This document shows positions 48,361-56,070 of a stretch of 64,000 bases of DNA, piece by piece. The DNA comes from Deltaproteobacteria bacterium (GTDB taxonomy: Bacteria; Desulfobacterota; Desulfomonilia; UBA1062), in NCBI GenBank assembly GCA_029552245.1, contig JAKPDW010000017.1, positions 112,368 to 176,367 on the forward strand. Direction: 5' to 3'. Within the stretch, counting starts at the first letter, position 1. Each line of letters begins with the position of its first letter. A program made the translations under genes and the position numbers. The notes under the pieces are model-generated. The model was not told the DNA's origin. It saw only the letters and a list, made by a program, of their open reading frames with translations, and ran no database searches.

Positions 48361-49175
48361 CAGACCGCCCTTTCTTCCTTGAGCTTCTCGGCCATCGACT
48401 CGAGGAATGCCAGCGACATCCTGCCCTCGGGTATCTTGTCGGCTATGGTCTCAACGAGGAACGCCCGTTGGGCCGGGTCCTCGGACAGGAGGTCGGCCGT
48501 GATATCCCTCGCGGTCTCCTGCACCACGTACGGGGCGATGGGGCCTATGGCCCTCGTGAGCGCGGCCACGAGCGACTCGATGAAGGCGGTCTTCGGGAGG
48601 TTCAGGGTGGGGCCGACACCGGTGTCCCTCTCCTCGCTGGACACTTCCCGTATGAGGCCGGACCTCAGGAGTGTGTAGAAGATCTTCATGGCGTCCGAGG
48701 ACGCTATCCCCACGAGCTGGGCGATGTCCGCGATCGATTTTCTGCCGTCGACGAGGGAGAGCACCTTCCACTGGGCCGCTTTGATCTGCACCTCGCTCTC
48801 CCTGATGTCCGTCTCCAGTGCATACACCATGGCGGGCGACGGGATGAGAGACGTGACCTTGTCCATCTGGCGCAGGTGGTTGGTCACTTCCAGGAGGACG
48901 TCGTCCGTGCCCATGAAGACGCTCTGCATGTCCGCCTGCTCGTCGACGAAGAAGCGGTACTCGCCGGAAGTCCACGCCGAGGCCTCCTGGATGGCCTTGA
49001 TCCCGGTCAGGCCGGAACAGTGCGCGTGAACGACCTGGCCTTCCGAGAAGAAGATGTTGCACGTCTCGGCGCCGTTCGTCACGTGCAGCCTGCCGGTGCG
49101 CTTCCCCAGGGAGAGGATCTTCACGATCTCCAAGACCCTGGTGTTGGAGATGTCCCCGCCGATGTCCTTGTTCAT
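48360..49175 (-). CDS. DUF4388-domain protein
   Basis: 271 residues, cytoplasmic. DUF4388 at about 5-115: GDISNTRVLEIVKILSLGKRTGRLHVTNGAETCNIFFSEGQVVHAHCSGLTGIKAIQEASAWTSGEYRF. A middle winged-helix-like part (AQWKVLSLVDGRKSIADIAQLVGIASSDAMKIFYTLLRSGLI) is followed by a helical C-terminal domain of about 80 residues (ESLVAALTRAIGPIAPYVVQE...) that I recognise only as a recurrent partner of DUF4388. Second gene of the operon. Confidence 0.85.
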   Translation of the reverse strand: MNKDIGGDISNTRVLEIVKILSLGKRTGRLHVTNGAETCNIFFSEGQVVHAHCSGLTGIKAIQEASAWTSGEYRFFVDEQADMQSVFMGTDDVLLEVTNHLRQMDKVTSLIPSPAMVYALETDIRESEVQIKAAQWKVLSLVDGRKSIADIAQLVGIASSDAMKIFYTLLRSGLIREVSSEERDTGVGPTLNLPKTAFIESLVAALTRAIGPIAPYVVQETARDITADLLSEDPAQRAFLVETIADKIPEGRMSLAFLESMAEKLKEERAV

Positions 49176-49188
49176 CTCGATGACCCCG

Positions 49189-49506
49189 TCATCCTGGACT
49201 GCCTGCTATTATGAGCCTGCCGGTGATCCTGAGCAAGGCCTGGTTCACGTCGGGGCTCGCCAGCACGGCGAGCATCGTGGAGCCGGAGAAAAAGAGCGTG
49301 ATGAGCACGTTGTCCAGGAGGATCTCCACCGTGTTGCCGGGCCTGGCGCCCTTGCGCCCGAGCTCCTGGTGCAGGCGCTTGAACCGCTCCTTCGCGCCTG
49401 ACAGGGGGTGCGTGGACGGGAGTTTCACCTGCACGTTCCTGCCGTCTGTCAGCACGAAGCCCTGGACGCCTTGAATCTGGAGGAGGTCCTTGGTCGATCC
49501 CTTCAT
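49189..49506 (-). CDS. roadblock/LC7-like (MglB-type) small protein
   Basis: 105 residues: LLQIQGVQGFVLTDGRNVQVKLPSTHPLSG...NTVEILLDNVLITLFFSGSTMLAVLASPDVNQALLRITGRLI fits the alpha-beta roadblock fold. MglB-like members regulate small GTPases of the MglA type. No GTPase gene is present in the window, so the partner is unknown. First gene of the operon; the spacing of 13 bp to the DUF4388 gene suggests co-expression. Confidence 0.72.
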   Translation of the reverse strand: MKGSTKDLLQIQGVQGFVLTDGRNVQVKLPSTHPLSGAKERFKRLHQELGRKGARPGNTVEILLDNVLITLFFSGSTMLAVLASPDVNQALLRITGRLIIAGSPG

Positions 49507-49582
49507 AATCGTTCAACCTATCGGCACCTTGTGCGCGAGGCTTTACGAGGCTCGATGATCCTCAAGCGCGGCGCCCCCTGAC

Positions 49583-49599
49583 CGATAAGATCATTATCG
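49583..49599. promoter_or_regulatory. palindrome between roadblock operon and small ORF
   Basis: CGATAA-GATCA-TTATCG, perfect 6-bp arms, in the 120-bp divergent spacer, 30 bp before the ATG at 49630. A plausible operator for one or both directions. Confidence 0.4.
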
Positions 49600-49629
49600 A
49601 GAGAAAACGACAAGGCGGTTTTCGGCACC

Positions 49630-49914
49630 ATGTTCAAAAAGATCAAGAAAGGCTTGAGAAGGCTCTTTTCCCGGTGGATGGGGAACCCCTTCCTGGGGGT
49701 CAAGCTCCCGCACATAACGGACAGCGACCTGAGTTTCGAACACGGGCTCAGGAGGATGTTCAGGGAAAAGCCCTTCAAGGACGCGCCCGATCACGGGTTC
49801 ATAAGCTACCTGAACCTGGAAGACTACACAAGGGACTTCATCGTCTTCTACAAGACCAACAGGAACAGTTTCCGCCTCGATCACTCACAGAAAGACGGAC
49901 ACTTCAGGGTGTGA
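49630..49914 (+). CDS. small basic protein of unknown function
   Basis: 94 residues. The first 16 are strongly basic (MFKKIKKGLRRLFSRW), possibly an amphipathic membrane- or nucleic-acid-binding helix; the rest (NPFLGVKLPHITDSDLSFEHGLRRMFREKPF...) is polar without a recognised motif. No signal peptide or membrane span. Ribosome site weak (AAGGCGG). Codon usage matches the neighbours, which supports coding. I do not recognise the family. Confidence 0.6.
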   Translation: MFKKIKKGLRRLFSRWMGNPFLGVKLPHITDSDLSFEHGLRRMFREKPFKDAPDHGFISYLNLEDYTRDFIVFYKTNRNSFRLDHSQKDGHFRV

Positions 49915-50292
49915 CCTCCGTGCGTCTTCAGGGTGGGCGCCCGTGGCGACGGCGTCACCCTTGAAGGCACGGGAAGATCCTTTCTCGACGTTCGAAGAGA
50001 AACGAGCGCCTAAGGCCCCCGGGACGATGCGTGCAGGGCAGGGAAGGCGCTGCTGCACCGTGCGACTGGGCGGGCGTATCGTGGCCCATCACCGAGATGG
50101 ATCAATCAGGCCGGGAAAAGGCTCGGGCCGCATCAATCGGCAGGGCGGGGGCGATTCCCGATGTCCTCGGATGATCGAGGAGTCCCCGTTGGGGACTCCG
50201 GCTCGTCACCGTGGAGAAGACGGCCAGCGCTGCGGCGACGCCTCGACAACGGCCTTGCGCGCATGTCTGCCGTGGTGTATCGTGCATCCCCT
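49915..50292. other. intergenic region upstream of gmhA
   Basis: About 380 bp. Contains short tandem echoes (CTTCAGGGTG at 49902 and 49926) and an open frame continuous with gmhA whose upstream part does not look like the family. No promoter of good quality seen. Confidence 0.45.
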
Positions 50293-50862
50293 ATGGAACG
50301 GTCGATCTCGACGATGATCGGGGAGAGCCTCGAGCTCCATGGGAAGCTCGCCGAGGCCGTCCCCTCCATAGCGATGGCCGCGGGCATCATGATCGAGGCG
50401 CTCAAAGGCGGCGGCAAGGTCATGGTCGCGGGCAACGGCGGCTCAGCTGCGGACGCCCAGCACATGGCCGCAGAGCTCGTGAACAGGTTCAGGCTCGAAC
50501 GCGCGCCCATTGCGTGCGTCGCGCTCACCACGGACACATCCGTCATGACCTCCATCGCGAACGACCGTTCTTTCGAGGAGGTGTTCGCAAGGCAGGTCCT
50601 GGCGTTAGGCAAAAGGGGCGACGTGCTCGTCGTCATCACGACGAGCGGTTCGTCGATAAACGTCCTGAAGGCGATCGAGGCCGCCTCGTCCATGGGGGTG
50701 TCCACGGTTGCCCTGACGGGAAAAGACGGTATCCATGGAGGCAGGGTCGACTGCGAGATACGCATACCGTCCACCGTCACGCCGAGGATCCAGGAGGCTC
50801 ACCTCCTCGTCGAGCACATCCTGTGCGACCTGGTGGAACAGGCGCTTTCCGCTCGGATTTGA
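50293..50862 (+). CDS. gmhA: sedoheptulose-7-phosphate (phosphoheptose) isomerase
   Basis: 189 residues. Makes D-glycero-D-manno-heptose 7-phosphate for LPS core. SIS fold: GGGKVMVAGNGGSAADAQHMAAELVNRF is the family fingerprint, followed by RGDVLVVITTSGSSINVLKAIEAA and QEAHLLVEHILCDLVE. ATG 50293 gives the typical length; an ATG at 50263 is also in frame and neither has a good ribosome site. Its end lies just before the ssrA promoter. Confidence 0.93.
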   Translation: MERSISTMIGESLELHGKLAEAVPSIAMAAGIMIEALKGGGKVMVAGNGGSAADAQHMAAELVNRFRLERAPIACVALTTDTSVMTSIANDRSFEEVFARQVLALGKRGDVLVVITTSGSSINVLKAIEAASSMGVSTVALTGKDGIHGGRVDCEIRIPSTVTPRIQEAHLLVEHILCDLVEQALSARI

Positions 50863-50887
50863 CAACGGCCCCTTTCATCACTATGAA
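50859..50887 (+). promoter_or_regulatory. consensus promoter of ssrA
   Basis: TTGACA (50859-50864), exactly 17 bp, TATGAA (50882-50887), starting at the gmhA stop codon. Transcription would begin about 10 nt before the mature tmRNA end. Confidence 0.8.
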
Positions 50888-50903
50888 AGGGTTGTACGGA
50901 AAA

Positions 50904-51256
50904 GGGGGCGTACTGGGTTCGACGGGGGCAGTTGAGGTCGAAGGAGCATGCCGAGTTCTGTCGACTCGTTAAACAGGCAGAGACACATTAAGTGCCGACG
51001 ATTACAACTACGCACTGGCCGCCTAAGGGCGCCACATCCTCGCTGGGGCCCGCCCGCCGGCTCCTCTGAGGGTGTCAAACTCAGACGGGCGAACCCGCAG
51101 GCCAAGCCCCGGGGCATGCGGGTCAAACACAGGGGCGTGGGTGATGAGAAGCCTGTCCGCGGGCGTTTCACCACCGACTCAAAACACGGACTAAGCATGT
51201 AGGAGCCTTTGGCTGAAGGCCTTCGGACGGGGGTTCGATTCCCCCCGCCTCCACCA
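50904..51256 (+). ncRNA. ssrA: transfer-messenger RNA (tmRNA)
   Basis: 353 nt. Releases stalled ribosomes and tags their products. The 5' GGGGGCG pairs with 3' CGCCTCC in front of ACCA, making the 7-bp tRNA-like acceptor stem. The T arm GGGGGTTCGATTCCCCC is intact. The tag reading frame at 50994-51026 is ADDYNYALAA then TAA, a normal hydrophobic-ended degradation tag. A single continuous molecule (not the split form). The 3' end is a well-known integration site for mobile elements, and the DNA beyond it differs in composition. Confidence 0.96.
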
Positions 51257-51696
51257 CATGTGGTCCCTCTGCTCCTTGCTTTCTGGGGAGGCTGATCTTC
51301 CCCGTATGTTCCCCGCAATGAGGGTCACCTTGCGGTCAGGAAGCTCTGGTTTTGTTGCCAGGCTTGCCTTGGCATACGGATTGACTGATCCGATCCTTGC
51401 CCAATAACCAGCTCTCGGGACTTCTGACTCTGATAAGCCTGCTTCATTGTGAAGCCGGGAAGTTCTTGATGTCTTTGTCCCACTGTAGGCCCCTATATAG
51501 TATCAATGGGTTCGAAAGTTACGGTGGGAACCTGGAAGCAGGCTTCCCCTCTGTATGTTCAGCTTCTGCAGATCCAATTGCTCGTACATTTCCTCCAAGA
51601 TCACCACGTCTTGTCTGGGTATTCCCAGGCCGTGATCCTGTTCAATACCTTGTGCATGCTTCGGGGATCAGTGGATTCTTTCATGGAAAAAGCTCA
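51257..51696. other. lower-GC intergenic stretch after ssrA
   Basis: 440 bp, visibly AT-richer than anything to the left, and the composition change begins at the tmRNA end. A 50-codon open stretch on the minus strand (around 51500-51650, GIPRQDVVILEEMYEQLDLQ) looks like a decayed gene but I cannot name it. No integrase is seen. A palindrome CCACATGTGG lies right after the tmRNA end. Confidence 0.45.
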
Positions 51697-52341
51697 TCAT
51701 GAATGGTCATGGCCGGCATCGAGGTGTTTCCCTATGATCATGAAATAGTACATAGATTGGCCGATAATATCATCTATGGGCATAACGAACCCGCCGAGAA
51801 CCCAATCGTAGGCGATCATGATCATTGAGCCAGCGATACCGGTGGGGATGATGCTGTTATTCAGTTTTTCCTGGGGTATGCCAGGGAAGATCCTTAGGAG
51901 AAACAGCTTCACCATCTCAGACAAGAGTCGTATGGCATCCCGGTATGCCTGGTCTATTCTCTGGCTTACCCCCAGAACTTCAAAAAGTTGAATTCGTGCT
52001 ATGCGGGGATCAATCTTGAATCGATGATAAAACATTTCCGTTGCCTTGGTGGCTGTTTGAATGGGATCGCTGTCTAATTCGCTCAGTAATTCTATTGCCT
52101 CGCGCTGCTGTTCATCTATGAGTTCTCGGTAGATGGTATACAGAAGGTCTTCCTTATTCGAGAATGATTCATAAAAATATCGTTCCGTTAGGCCAGCAAG
52201 AGCACATATGGTCTTGATGTTGGTCTTTGCGTAACCCTTTGTGCCAAATGCCTCGATCCCTGCTTCTATGAGCTTCTTCCTTCGTTCGTTTTTCCGGGTG
52301 GAGGCATCTACACCACCATATGTACGGGATATTTTCTTCAT
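51697..52341 (-). CDS. TetR-family transcriptional regulator
   Basis: 214 residues. N-terminal helix-turn-helix: RRKKLIEAGIEAFGTKGYAKTNIKTICALAGLTERYFYESFSNKEDLLYTIY, the TetR signature. The C-terminal ligand/dimer domain follows. GC content and codon use (many A/T-ending codons) are unlike the core genes, suggesting transfer. The start ATG 52341 is chosen over upstream ATGs because the domain begins there. It is divergent from the decarboxylase-like gene, and two similar palindromes lie between them, so it probably controls both directions. Confidence 0.9.
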   Translation of the reverse strand: MKKISRTYGGVDASTRKNERRKKLIEAGIEAFGTKGYAKTNIKTICALAGLTERYFYESFSNKEDLLYTIYRELIDEQQREAIELLSELDSDPIQTATKATEMFYHRFKIDPRIARIQLFEVLGVSQRIDQAYRDAIRLLSEMVKLFLLRIFPGIPQEKLNNSIIPTGIAGSMIMIAYDWVLGGFVMPIDDIIGQSMYYFMIIGKHLDAGHDHS

Positions 52342-52352
52342 GGAATCAGTAC

Positions 52353-52370
52353 TGACAATAACTCTTGTCA
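52353..52370. promoter_or_regulatory. palindromic operator 1 (TetR-type)
   Basis: TGACAA-TAACTC-TTGTCA, perfect 6-bp arms, 12 bp upstream of the tetR start codon. Its right arm (TTGTCA) can serve as the -35 of a rightward promoter with TAATGA 17 bp further on (52388-52393). Confidence 0.6.
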
Positions 52371-52396
52371 ATGTCAAGAAGATCTGGTAATGAAAA

Positions 52397-52414
52397 TGAC
52401 AATGAATGGTGTCA
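52397..52414. promoter_or_regulatory. palindromic operator 2 (TetR-type)
   Basis: TGACA-ATGAATGG-TGTCA, the same outer half-sites and the same 18-bp length as operator 1, 44 bp (about four helical turns) away and 28 bp before the decarboxylase-like ATG. Confidence 0.6.
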
Positions 52415-52441
52415 GATAATGCTGTCTGGGAGGGAAACTCT

Positions 52442-53233
52442 ATGGGATTCGTCAAGACGTTCAATGAGATCATGGCCAACACGCGCTCGACCGCAGACTT
52501 CTATGACGCCGAGATGCTCACGGTCTTCTGGGAAACAAAACCCGAGATCGTGGCCCGGCTGTTGCCCCCTCCGCTCAAGCCTGCGGCCATGCCCATCGCC
52601 ATGGCCTTTGTGGCCTGGTATCCGGCAACCAATTTCGATGTCACCTACCATGAGAGCGCCCTGTTCGTGCGGGCAAGGTACAACGGCGAGGAGGGCGGCT
52701 ACTGCCTTTCCATGCCCGTCACCAATGACATGGCCATGGCCGGGGGGCGGGAGATCTATGGTTATCCCAAGAAGATCGGTGACATCCATTTCAAACGAAC
52801 CGGAGGGGAGGTGCATGGGTGGACCGAGCGCCGCGGCATCCGGTTCATGGAGGTCAAGGCCCGGCTCACCGGCAGGTGCAACGACGAGGAGTTCAAGAAG
52901 GTGCTCGATGCCCTGTACGATGCGGACGGCTCCATGAAGGCCGTGGCGTTCAATTTCAAGAGCTTCCCTGCCCCGGAGGGTGGGGCATTTGACTACAACC
53001 CGCGGCTTGTCAGGCAGGAGACGTTGTTCAAGCCCAAAGAGAGGGCCTTCGGGGAGGCGGAGATCATCCTGAGGGATTCCGCCTATGATCCCTGGTCCGA
53101 GGTGGAGATCGTGAGGATGCTCGGCGCCATGTACACGAGGGGTGACAACTCCATGCTGGGCGGGAAGGTGGTCGCCGAGCTCGATCTCATGCAGTTCGCA
53201 CCATATGCCTTCCTGAAGTGGGACATGAAATAA
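52442..53233 (+). CDS. acetoacetate decarboxylase-like protein
   Basis: 263 residues. ADC fold: AEMLTVFWETKPEIVARLLPPPLKP, YCLSMPVTNDMAMAGGREIYGYPKKIGDIHF (the GYPKK segment carries the Schiff-base lysine pair of acetoacetate decarboxylase) and the C-terminal beta-cone. Family members decarboxylate or otherwise process beta-keto acids by a Schiff base; the substrate here is unknown. GGGAGGG lies 8 nt before ATG 52442. Its neighbour is an acyl-CoA dehydrogenase, so a degradative pathway for an organic acid is likely (inference). Confidence 0.87.
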   Translation: MGFVKTFNEIMANTRSTADFYDAEMLTVFWETKPEIVARLLPPPLKPAAMPIAMAFVAWYPATNFDVTYHESALFVRARYNGEEGGYCLSMPVTNDMAMAGGREIYGYPKKIGDIHFKRTGGEVHGWTERRGIRFMEVKARLTGRCNDEEFKKVLDALYDADGSMKAVAFNFKSFPAPEGGAFDYNPRLVRQETLFKPKERAFGEAEIILRDSAYDPWSEVEIVRMLGAMYTRGDNSMLGGKVVAELDLMQFAPYAFLKWDMK

Positions 53234-53280
53234 GGCCTCCGCATGGGGAGAACCACGAATGGTGGGAAGGAGACAGGGCC

Positions 53281-54501
53281 ATGTCAGGGCCTGAGATCGA
53301 TCTGAATGTGAGCCTCGAGACAAAGGCGTTCCTGAGGGAGGTCAAGAGGTTCGGCATGGAGGTCATGCGGCCTGCGGGCATCCAGCTGGACAGGCTTGCC
53401 GACCCGGTGGACGTGATTGCCAAGGATTCGGCGCTCTGGGATGTGTTCAATGGTTTCCGTGCCCTGGGGCTCCACACCATGCAGATTCCCAAGGCCTGCG
53501 GGGGGCTGGCCGAAGAGATGGACCCCATGGCATCTATCCTCATCGCCGAGCAGCTCGGCTATGCCGATGCCGGCCTGGCCATAAGCATGGGCGTCTCTTG
53601 CATGCCGTTCAATTATGCGGCCATGTTCCCCACGCCAGAGATGCAGCAGCTGGCCCGGGATTTCTGCGCGGACAGGGATGGGCGGATGATAGGTTGCTGG
53701 GCCATAACCGAGCCCGACCACGGTACCGACTGGAGCCTGGGCGGCTGCGATCCCAAATGCGGGCCTTCGGTGAAGGCGGTGCTCCAAGGCAATGAATACA
53801 TCATCAACGGCGAGAAGTCGGCATGGGTGTCCAACGGCACCATCGCGACCCATGCCCTCCTCCATGTGTCGCTCGATCCGTCCAGGGGCATGCAGGGGCA
53901 GGGCCTGGCCATCATCCCCCTCGATCTGCCGGGCATATCCAGGGGAAAACCGCTGGACAAGATGGGCCAGCGGCCGTTGAACCAGGGGTCGATCATCTTC
54001 GAGGATGCCCGGGTCCCCAAGGAGTACATGGTCATACCGTATCCCGACTTCATCAACGCATCCAGCGGGCAGGGCCTTGCCATGGTCAACGGCGGCATGG
54101 CCATCGTCTTCGCCGGCCTTGCGAAGGCCGCCTTTGACGAGGCGTATGCCTATGCAAGGCAGCGGGTCCAGGGCGGTGTCCCTATCATCGAGCACGCACC
54201 CATCAAGCTCAAGCTCATGAAGATGTTCGAAAGAGTAGAGGCGGCCAGGGCCAACGCACGAAGAGTGGCCCTGTACAATCTGGCCAATCCCCTTGCCCCG
54301 TCGGTGGTGCATGCCGTGGCGGCAAAATGCCTCTCCACGGAGACAGCCACGTTTGTTGCCAGCGAGGCCATGCAGATTTTCGGGGGGTATGGCTTGGCGA
54401 AAGAATTCCCCATCGAAAAGATGTACCGCGATGCACGGGCCAGCATGATCGAAGACGGGGTCAACGAGGCATTGTCTATAAAAGCAATGGAATACATGTG
54501 A
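53281..54501 (+). CDS. acyl-CoA dehydrogenase
   Basis: 406 residues. FAD-dependent acyl-CoA dehydrogenase fold: GCWAITEPDHGTDWSLGG (FAD/substrate loop), GEKSAWVSNGTIATHALLHV, FGGYGLAKEFPIEKMYRDARASMIEDGVNEAL. The glutamate in the C-terminal IEDG stands where medium-chain enzymes have the catalytic YEGT glutamate. ATG 53281 has AAGGAGA 8 nt upstream. Gap of 47 bp from the decarboxylase-like gene, so one transcript under the TetR operator is likely. The electron-transfer flavoprotein is not in the window. Confidence 0.92.
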   Translation: MSGPEIDLNVSLETKAFLREVKRFGMEVMRPAGIQLDRLADPVDVIAKDSALWDVFNGFRALGLHTMQIPKACGGLAEEMDPMASILIAEQLGYADAGLAISMGVSCMPFNYAAMFPTPEMQQLARDFCADRDGRMIGCWAITEPDHGTDWSLGGCDPKCGPSVKAVLQGNEYIINGEKSAWVSNGTIATHALLHVSLDPSRGMQGQGLAIIPLDLPGISRGKPLDKMGQRPLNQGSIIFEDARVPKEYMVIPYPDFINASSGQGLAMVNGGMAIVFAGLAKAAFDEAYAYARQRVQGGVPIIEHAPIKLKLMKMFERVEAARANARRVALYNLANPLAPSVVHAVAAKCLSTETATFVASEAMQIFGGYGLAKEFPIEKMYRDARASMIEDGVNEALSIKAMEYM

Positions 54502-54658
54502 TGAAAACTTGTTAAGGAATTAGAGTGAGATAATGCACGGTGATTCTGATGCAGGAAGAAGCATGCATGGCACGGTGCATCGTTTAGGAGGAGGGGTCCC
54601 GGCCGGAAGGATCTTCGGGAGACCCTGAGGAATAGCGTGACACGTAAGGAGGTGAAGT

Positions 54659-55021
54659 ATGAAGAGGATCGTTGCTGGAATGCTGGTCATGGTGTTCATG
54701 GGGTATGGCATGCCGGTTTTCGCAGATGAATCGGTCGTGGACTGCGACTGCAAGAAAGGTGGGCTGGGCCTGAAGATCGACAACTTCGTCATCGGGTTCG
54801 GTGTGAAGAATTACAAGACCCTTCTCGGGTGCAATCGCAACATCGGCGTCGGGTTCGTGCTGGGGGGTGAGACCTCGGGTTTCATAGTCGGCTTCGGTTA
54901 CGACTCGGGCGTCGTAGGCGTCGGATTCGCCTTCCGGGGTCCGGAAGAGACCACGAGCGTGGGGTTCGGCATCGGGTATGACTATGGAGACTGCAGGATG
55001 GTCTGGCCGTACGAGGAGTAA
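54659..55021 (+). CDS. small secreted glycine-rich protein, unknown
   Basis: 120 residues. Signal peptide MKRIVAGMLVMVFMGYGMPVFA, cleaved before DES. The mature part has CDCKK and about nine repeats of a Gly-(V/F)-Gly pattern (LGLKIDNFVIGFGV, IGVGFVLGG, FIVGFGYDSGVVGVGFAF, VGFGIGYDYGDC), which could form a small beta structure. No family recognised. TAAGGAGGTGA is an excellent ribosome site. Gap of 157 bp from the dehydrogenase; overlaps nothing. Confidence 0.75.
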   Translation: MKRIVAGMLVMVFMGYGMPVFADESVVDCDCKKGGLGLKIDNFVIGFGVKNYKTLLGCNRNIGVGFVLGGETSGFIVGFGYDSGVVGVGFAFRGPEETTSVGFGIGYDYGDCRMVWPYEE

Positions 55022-55115
55022 TGGTCTTTTTTCCCCTGAGGGAACCGTACGCATGCGTCGCCTCCATACGAGGGGAGGCTGGTCTCCACACATAAACTTT
55101 CCGCAAGGAGGACAT

Positions 55116-56033
55116 GTGGCTTTCCACCCCAAGATGGCTGTCCTGGTTGTCCCGCTGGCTGCAGCGATGCTCCTCTCCACAGGTTGCGCGTCAACCATTG
55201 CCAAGATTTCCGTGGATGGCATGAAGCCCATCATGGTTGACATGCGCACCGCAACGAACAGGAACCCCGACGTCGCGATGGTCCGTGACGCCATGCCCGC
55301 CATGCTCATCCAGATGGACGGCTTCATCCGGGTCTCGCCCGAGAACAGGTACCTGCTCGTGAGCGCCGCTGAGGCGAACCTGGCTTATGCGTTCCTGTTC
55401 GTGGAGGACAAGGACAGGCGACGTGCACGTGAGCTCTATGCCAAAGCGCGGGAATATGCGCTCCGTAACCTCAAGACCAACAAGACGTTTCGGCAGGCAC
55501 TCGAACAGGATGATCTGCAGGTTTACGCCAAGGCCCTAAAGACCATCCACAAGCGGGACATAGCTGCGCTGTACATGGCCACGAACAGCTGGCTCCAGTG
55601 GATCAATCTCTCCCATGGCGATAACCCGGATGTTCTCAAGGATCTTCCAAGGGTCGAGGCCATGATGGACCGGCTGCTCGAACTGGACGACACGTTCTAC
55701 TACGGCGGCGTGCATGCACTCATGGGTGTTTACGCCATCTCACGGCCCGAGATGTTCGGCGGCCGCCCCGATGAGGCCCAGGCGCAGTTTCAGGAGGCCT
55801 TCGAGATATCCGAGTCGAAGTTCCTGCTGTGGCATTTCCTCTATGCCAAGTACTATGCAGTCCAGACCAGGGACAGGGAACTCTTCGTGACGACCCTGAA
55901 CCGTATCATCGAAACGCCCGATGACATCCTGCCGGACCAGGCCTTTGTCAACGCGGCGGTGAAGCTCAAGGCGAAAGACCTGCTGCAGCGTGTGGATGAG
56001 TACTTCAGAGAAAGAACCCCTGCGGTGAATTGA
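55116..56033 (+). CDS. TatT-like lipoprotein (TRAP-transporter-associated TPR family)
   Basis: 305 residues. Lipoprotein signal with lipobox LLSTGC. The body is helical and TPR-like (LVSAAEANLAYAFLFVEDKDRRRARELYAKAREYALRNL..., then ALYMATNSWLQWINLSHGDNPDVLKDLPRVEAMMDRLLELDDTFYYGGVHALMGVYAISRPEMFGG). The signature matches TatT, a trimeric TPR lipoprotein usually encoded beside TRAP transporters. Here it precedes an ABC peptide transporter instead. GTG 55116 has AAGGAGGA 3-4 nt upstream; the upstream ATG lacks a site. Confidence 0.82.
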   Translation: MAFHPKMAVLVVPLAAAMLLSTGCASTIAKISVDGMKPIMVDMRTATNRNPDVAMVRDAMPAMLIQMDGFIRVSPENRYLLVSAAEANLAYAFLFVEDKDRRRARELYAKAREYALRNLKTNKTFRQALEQDDLQVYAKALKTIHKRDIAALYMATNSWLQWINLSHGDNPDVLKDLPRVEAMMDRLLELDDTFYYGGVHALMGVYAISRPEMFGGRPDEAQAQFQEAFEISESKFLLWHFLYAKYYAVQTRDRELFVTTLNRIIETPDDILPDQAFVNAAVKLKAKDLLQRVDEYFRERTPAVN

Positions 56034-56070
56034 ACGCAAGGCGGTGTGGACCCGCCCTCGAGGGAACGAT

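Noticed and set aside
51397-51748. Two plus-strand ORFs of 80-100 residues after ssrA
   Set aside because: No ribosome site, no motif, low-complexity composition; the opposite strand has an equally weak remnant.
53284-54312. 342-residue ORF antisense to the acyl-CoA dehydrogenase
   Set aside because: Shadow frame; the dehydrogenase motifs on the plus strand are complete.
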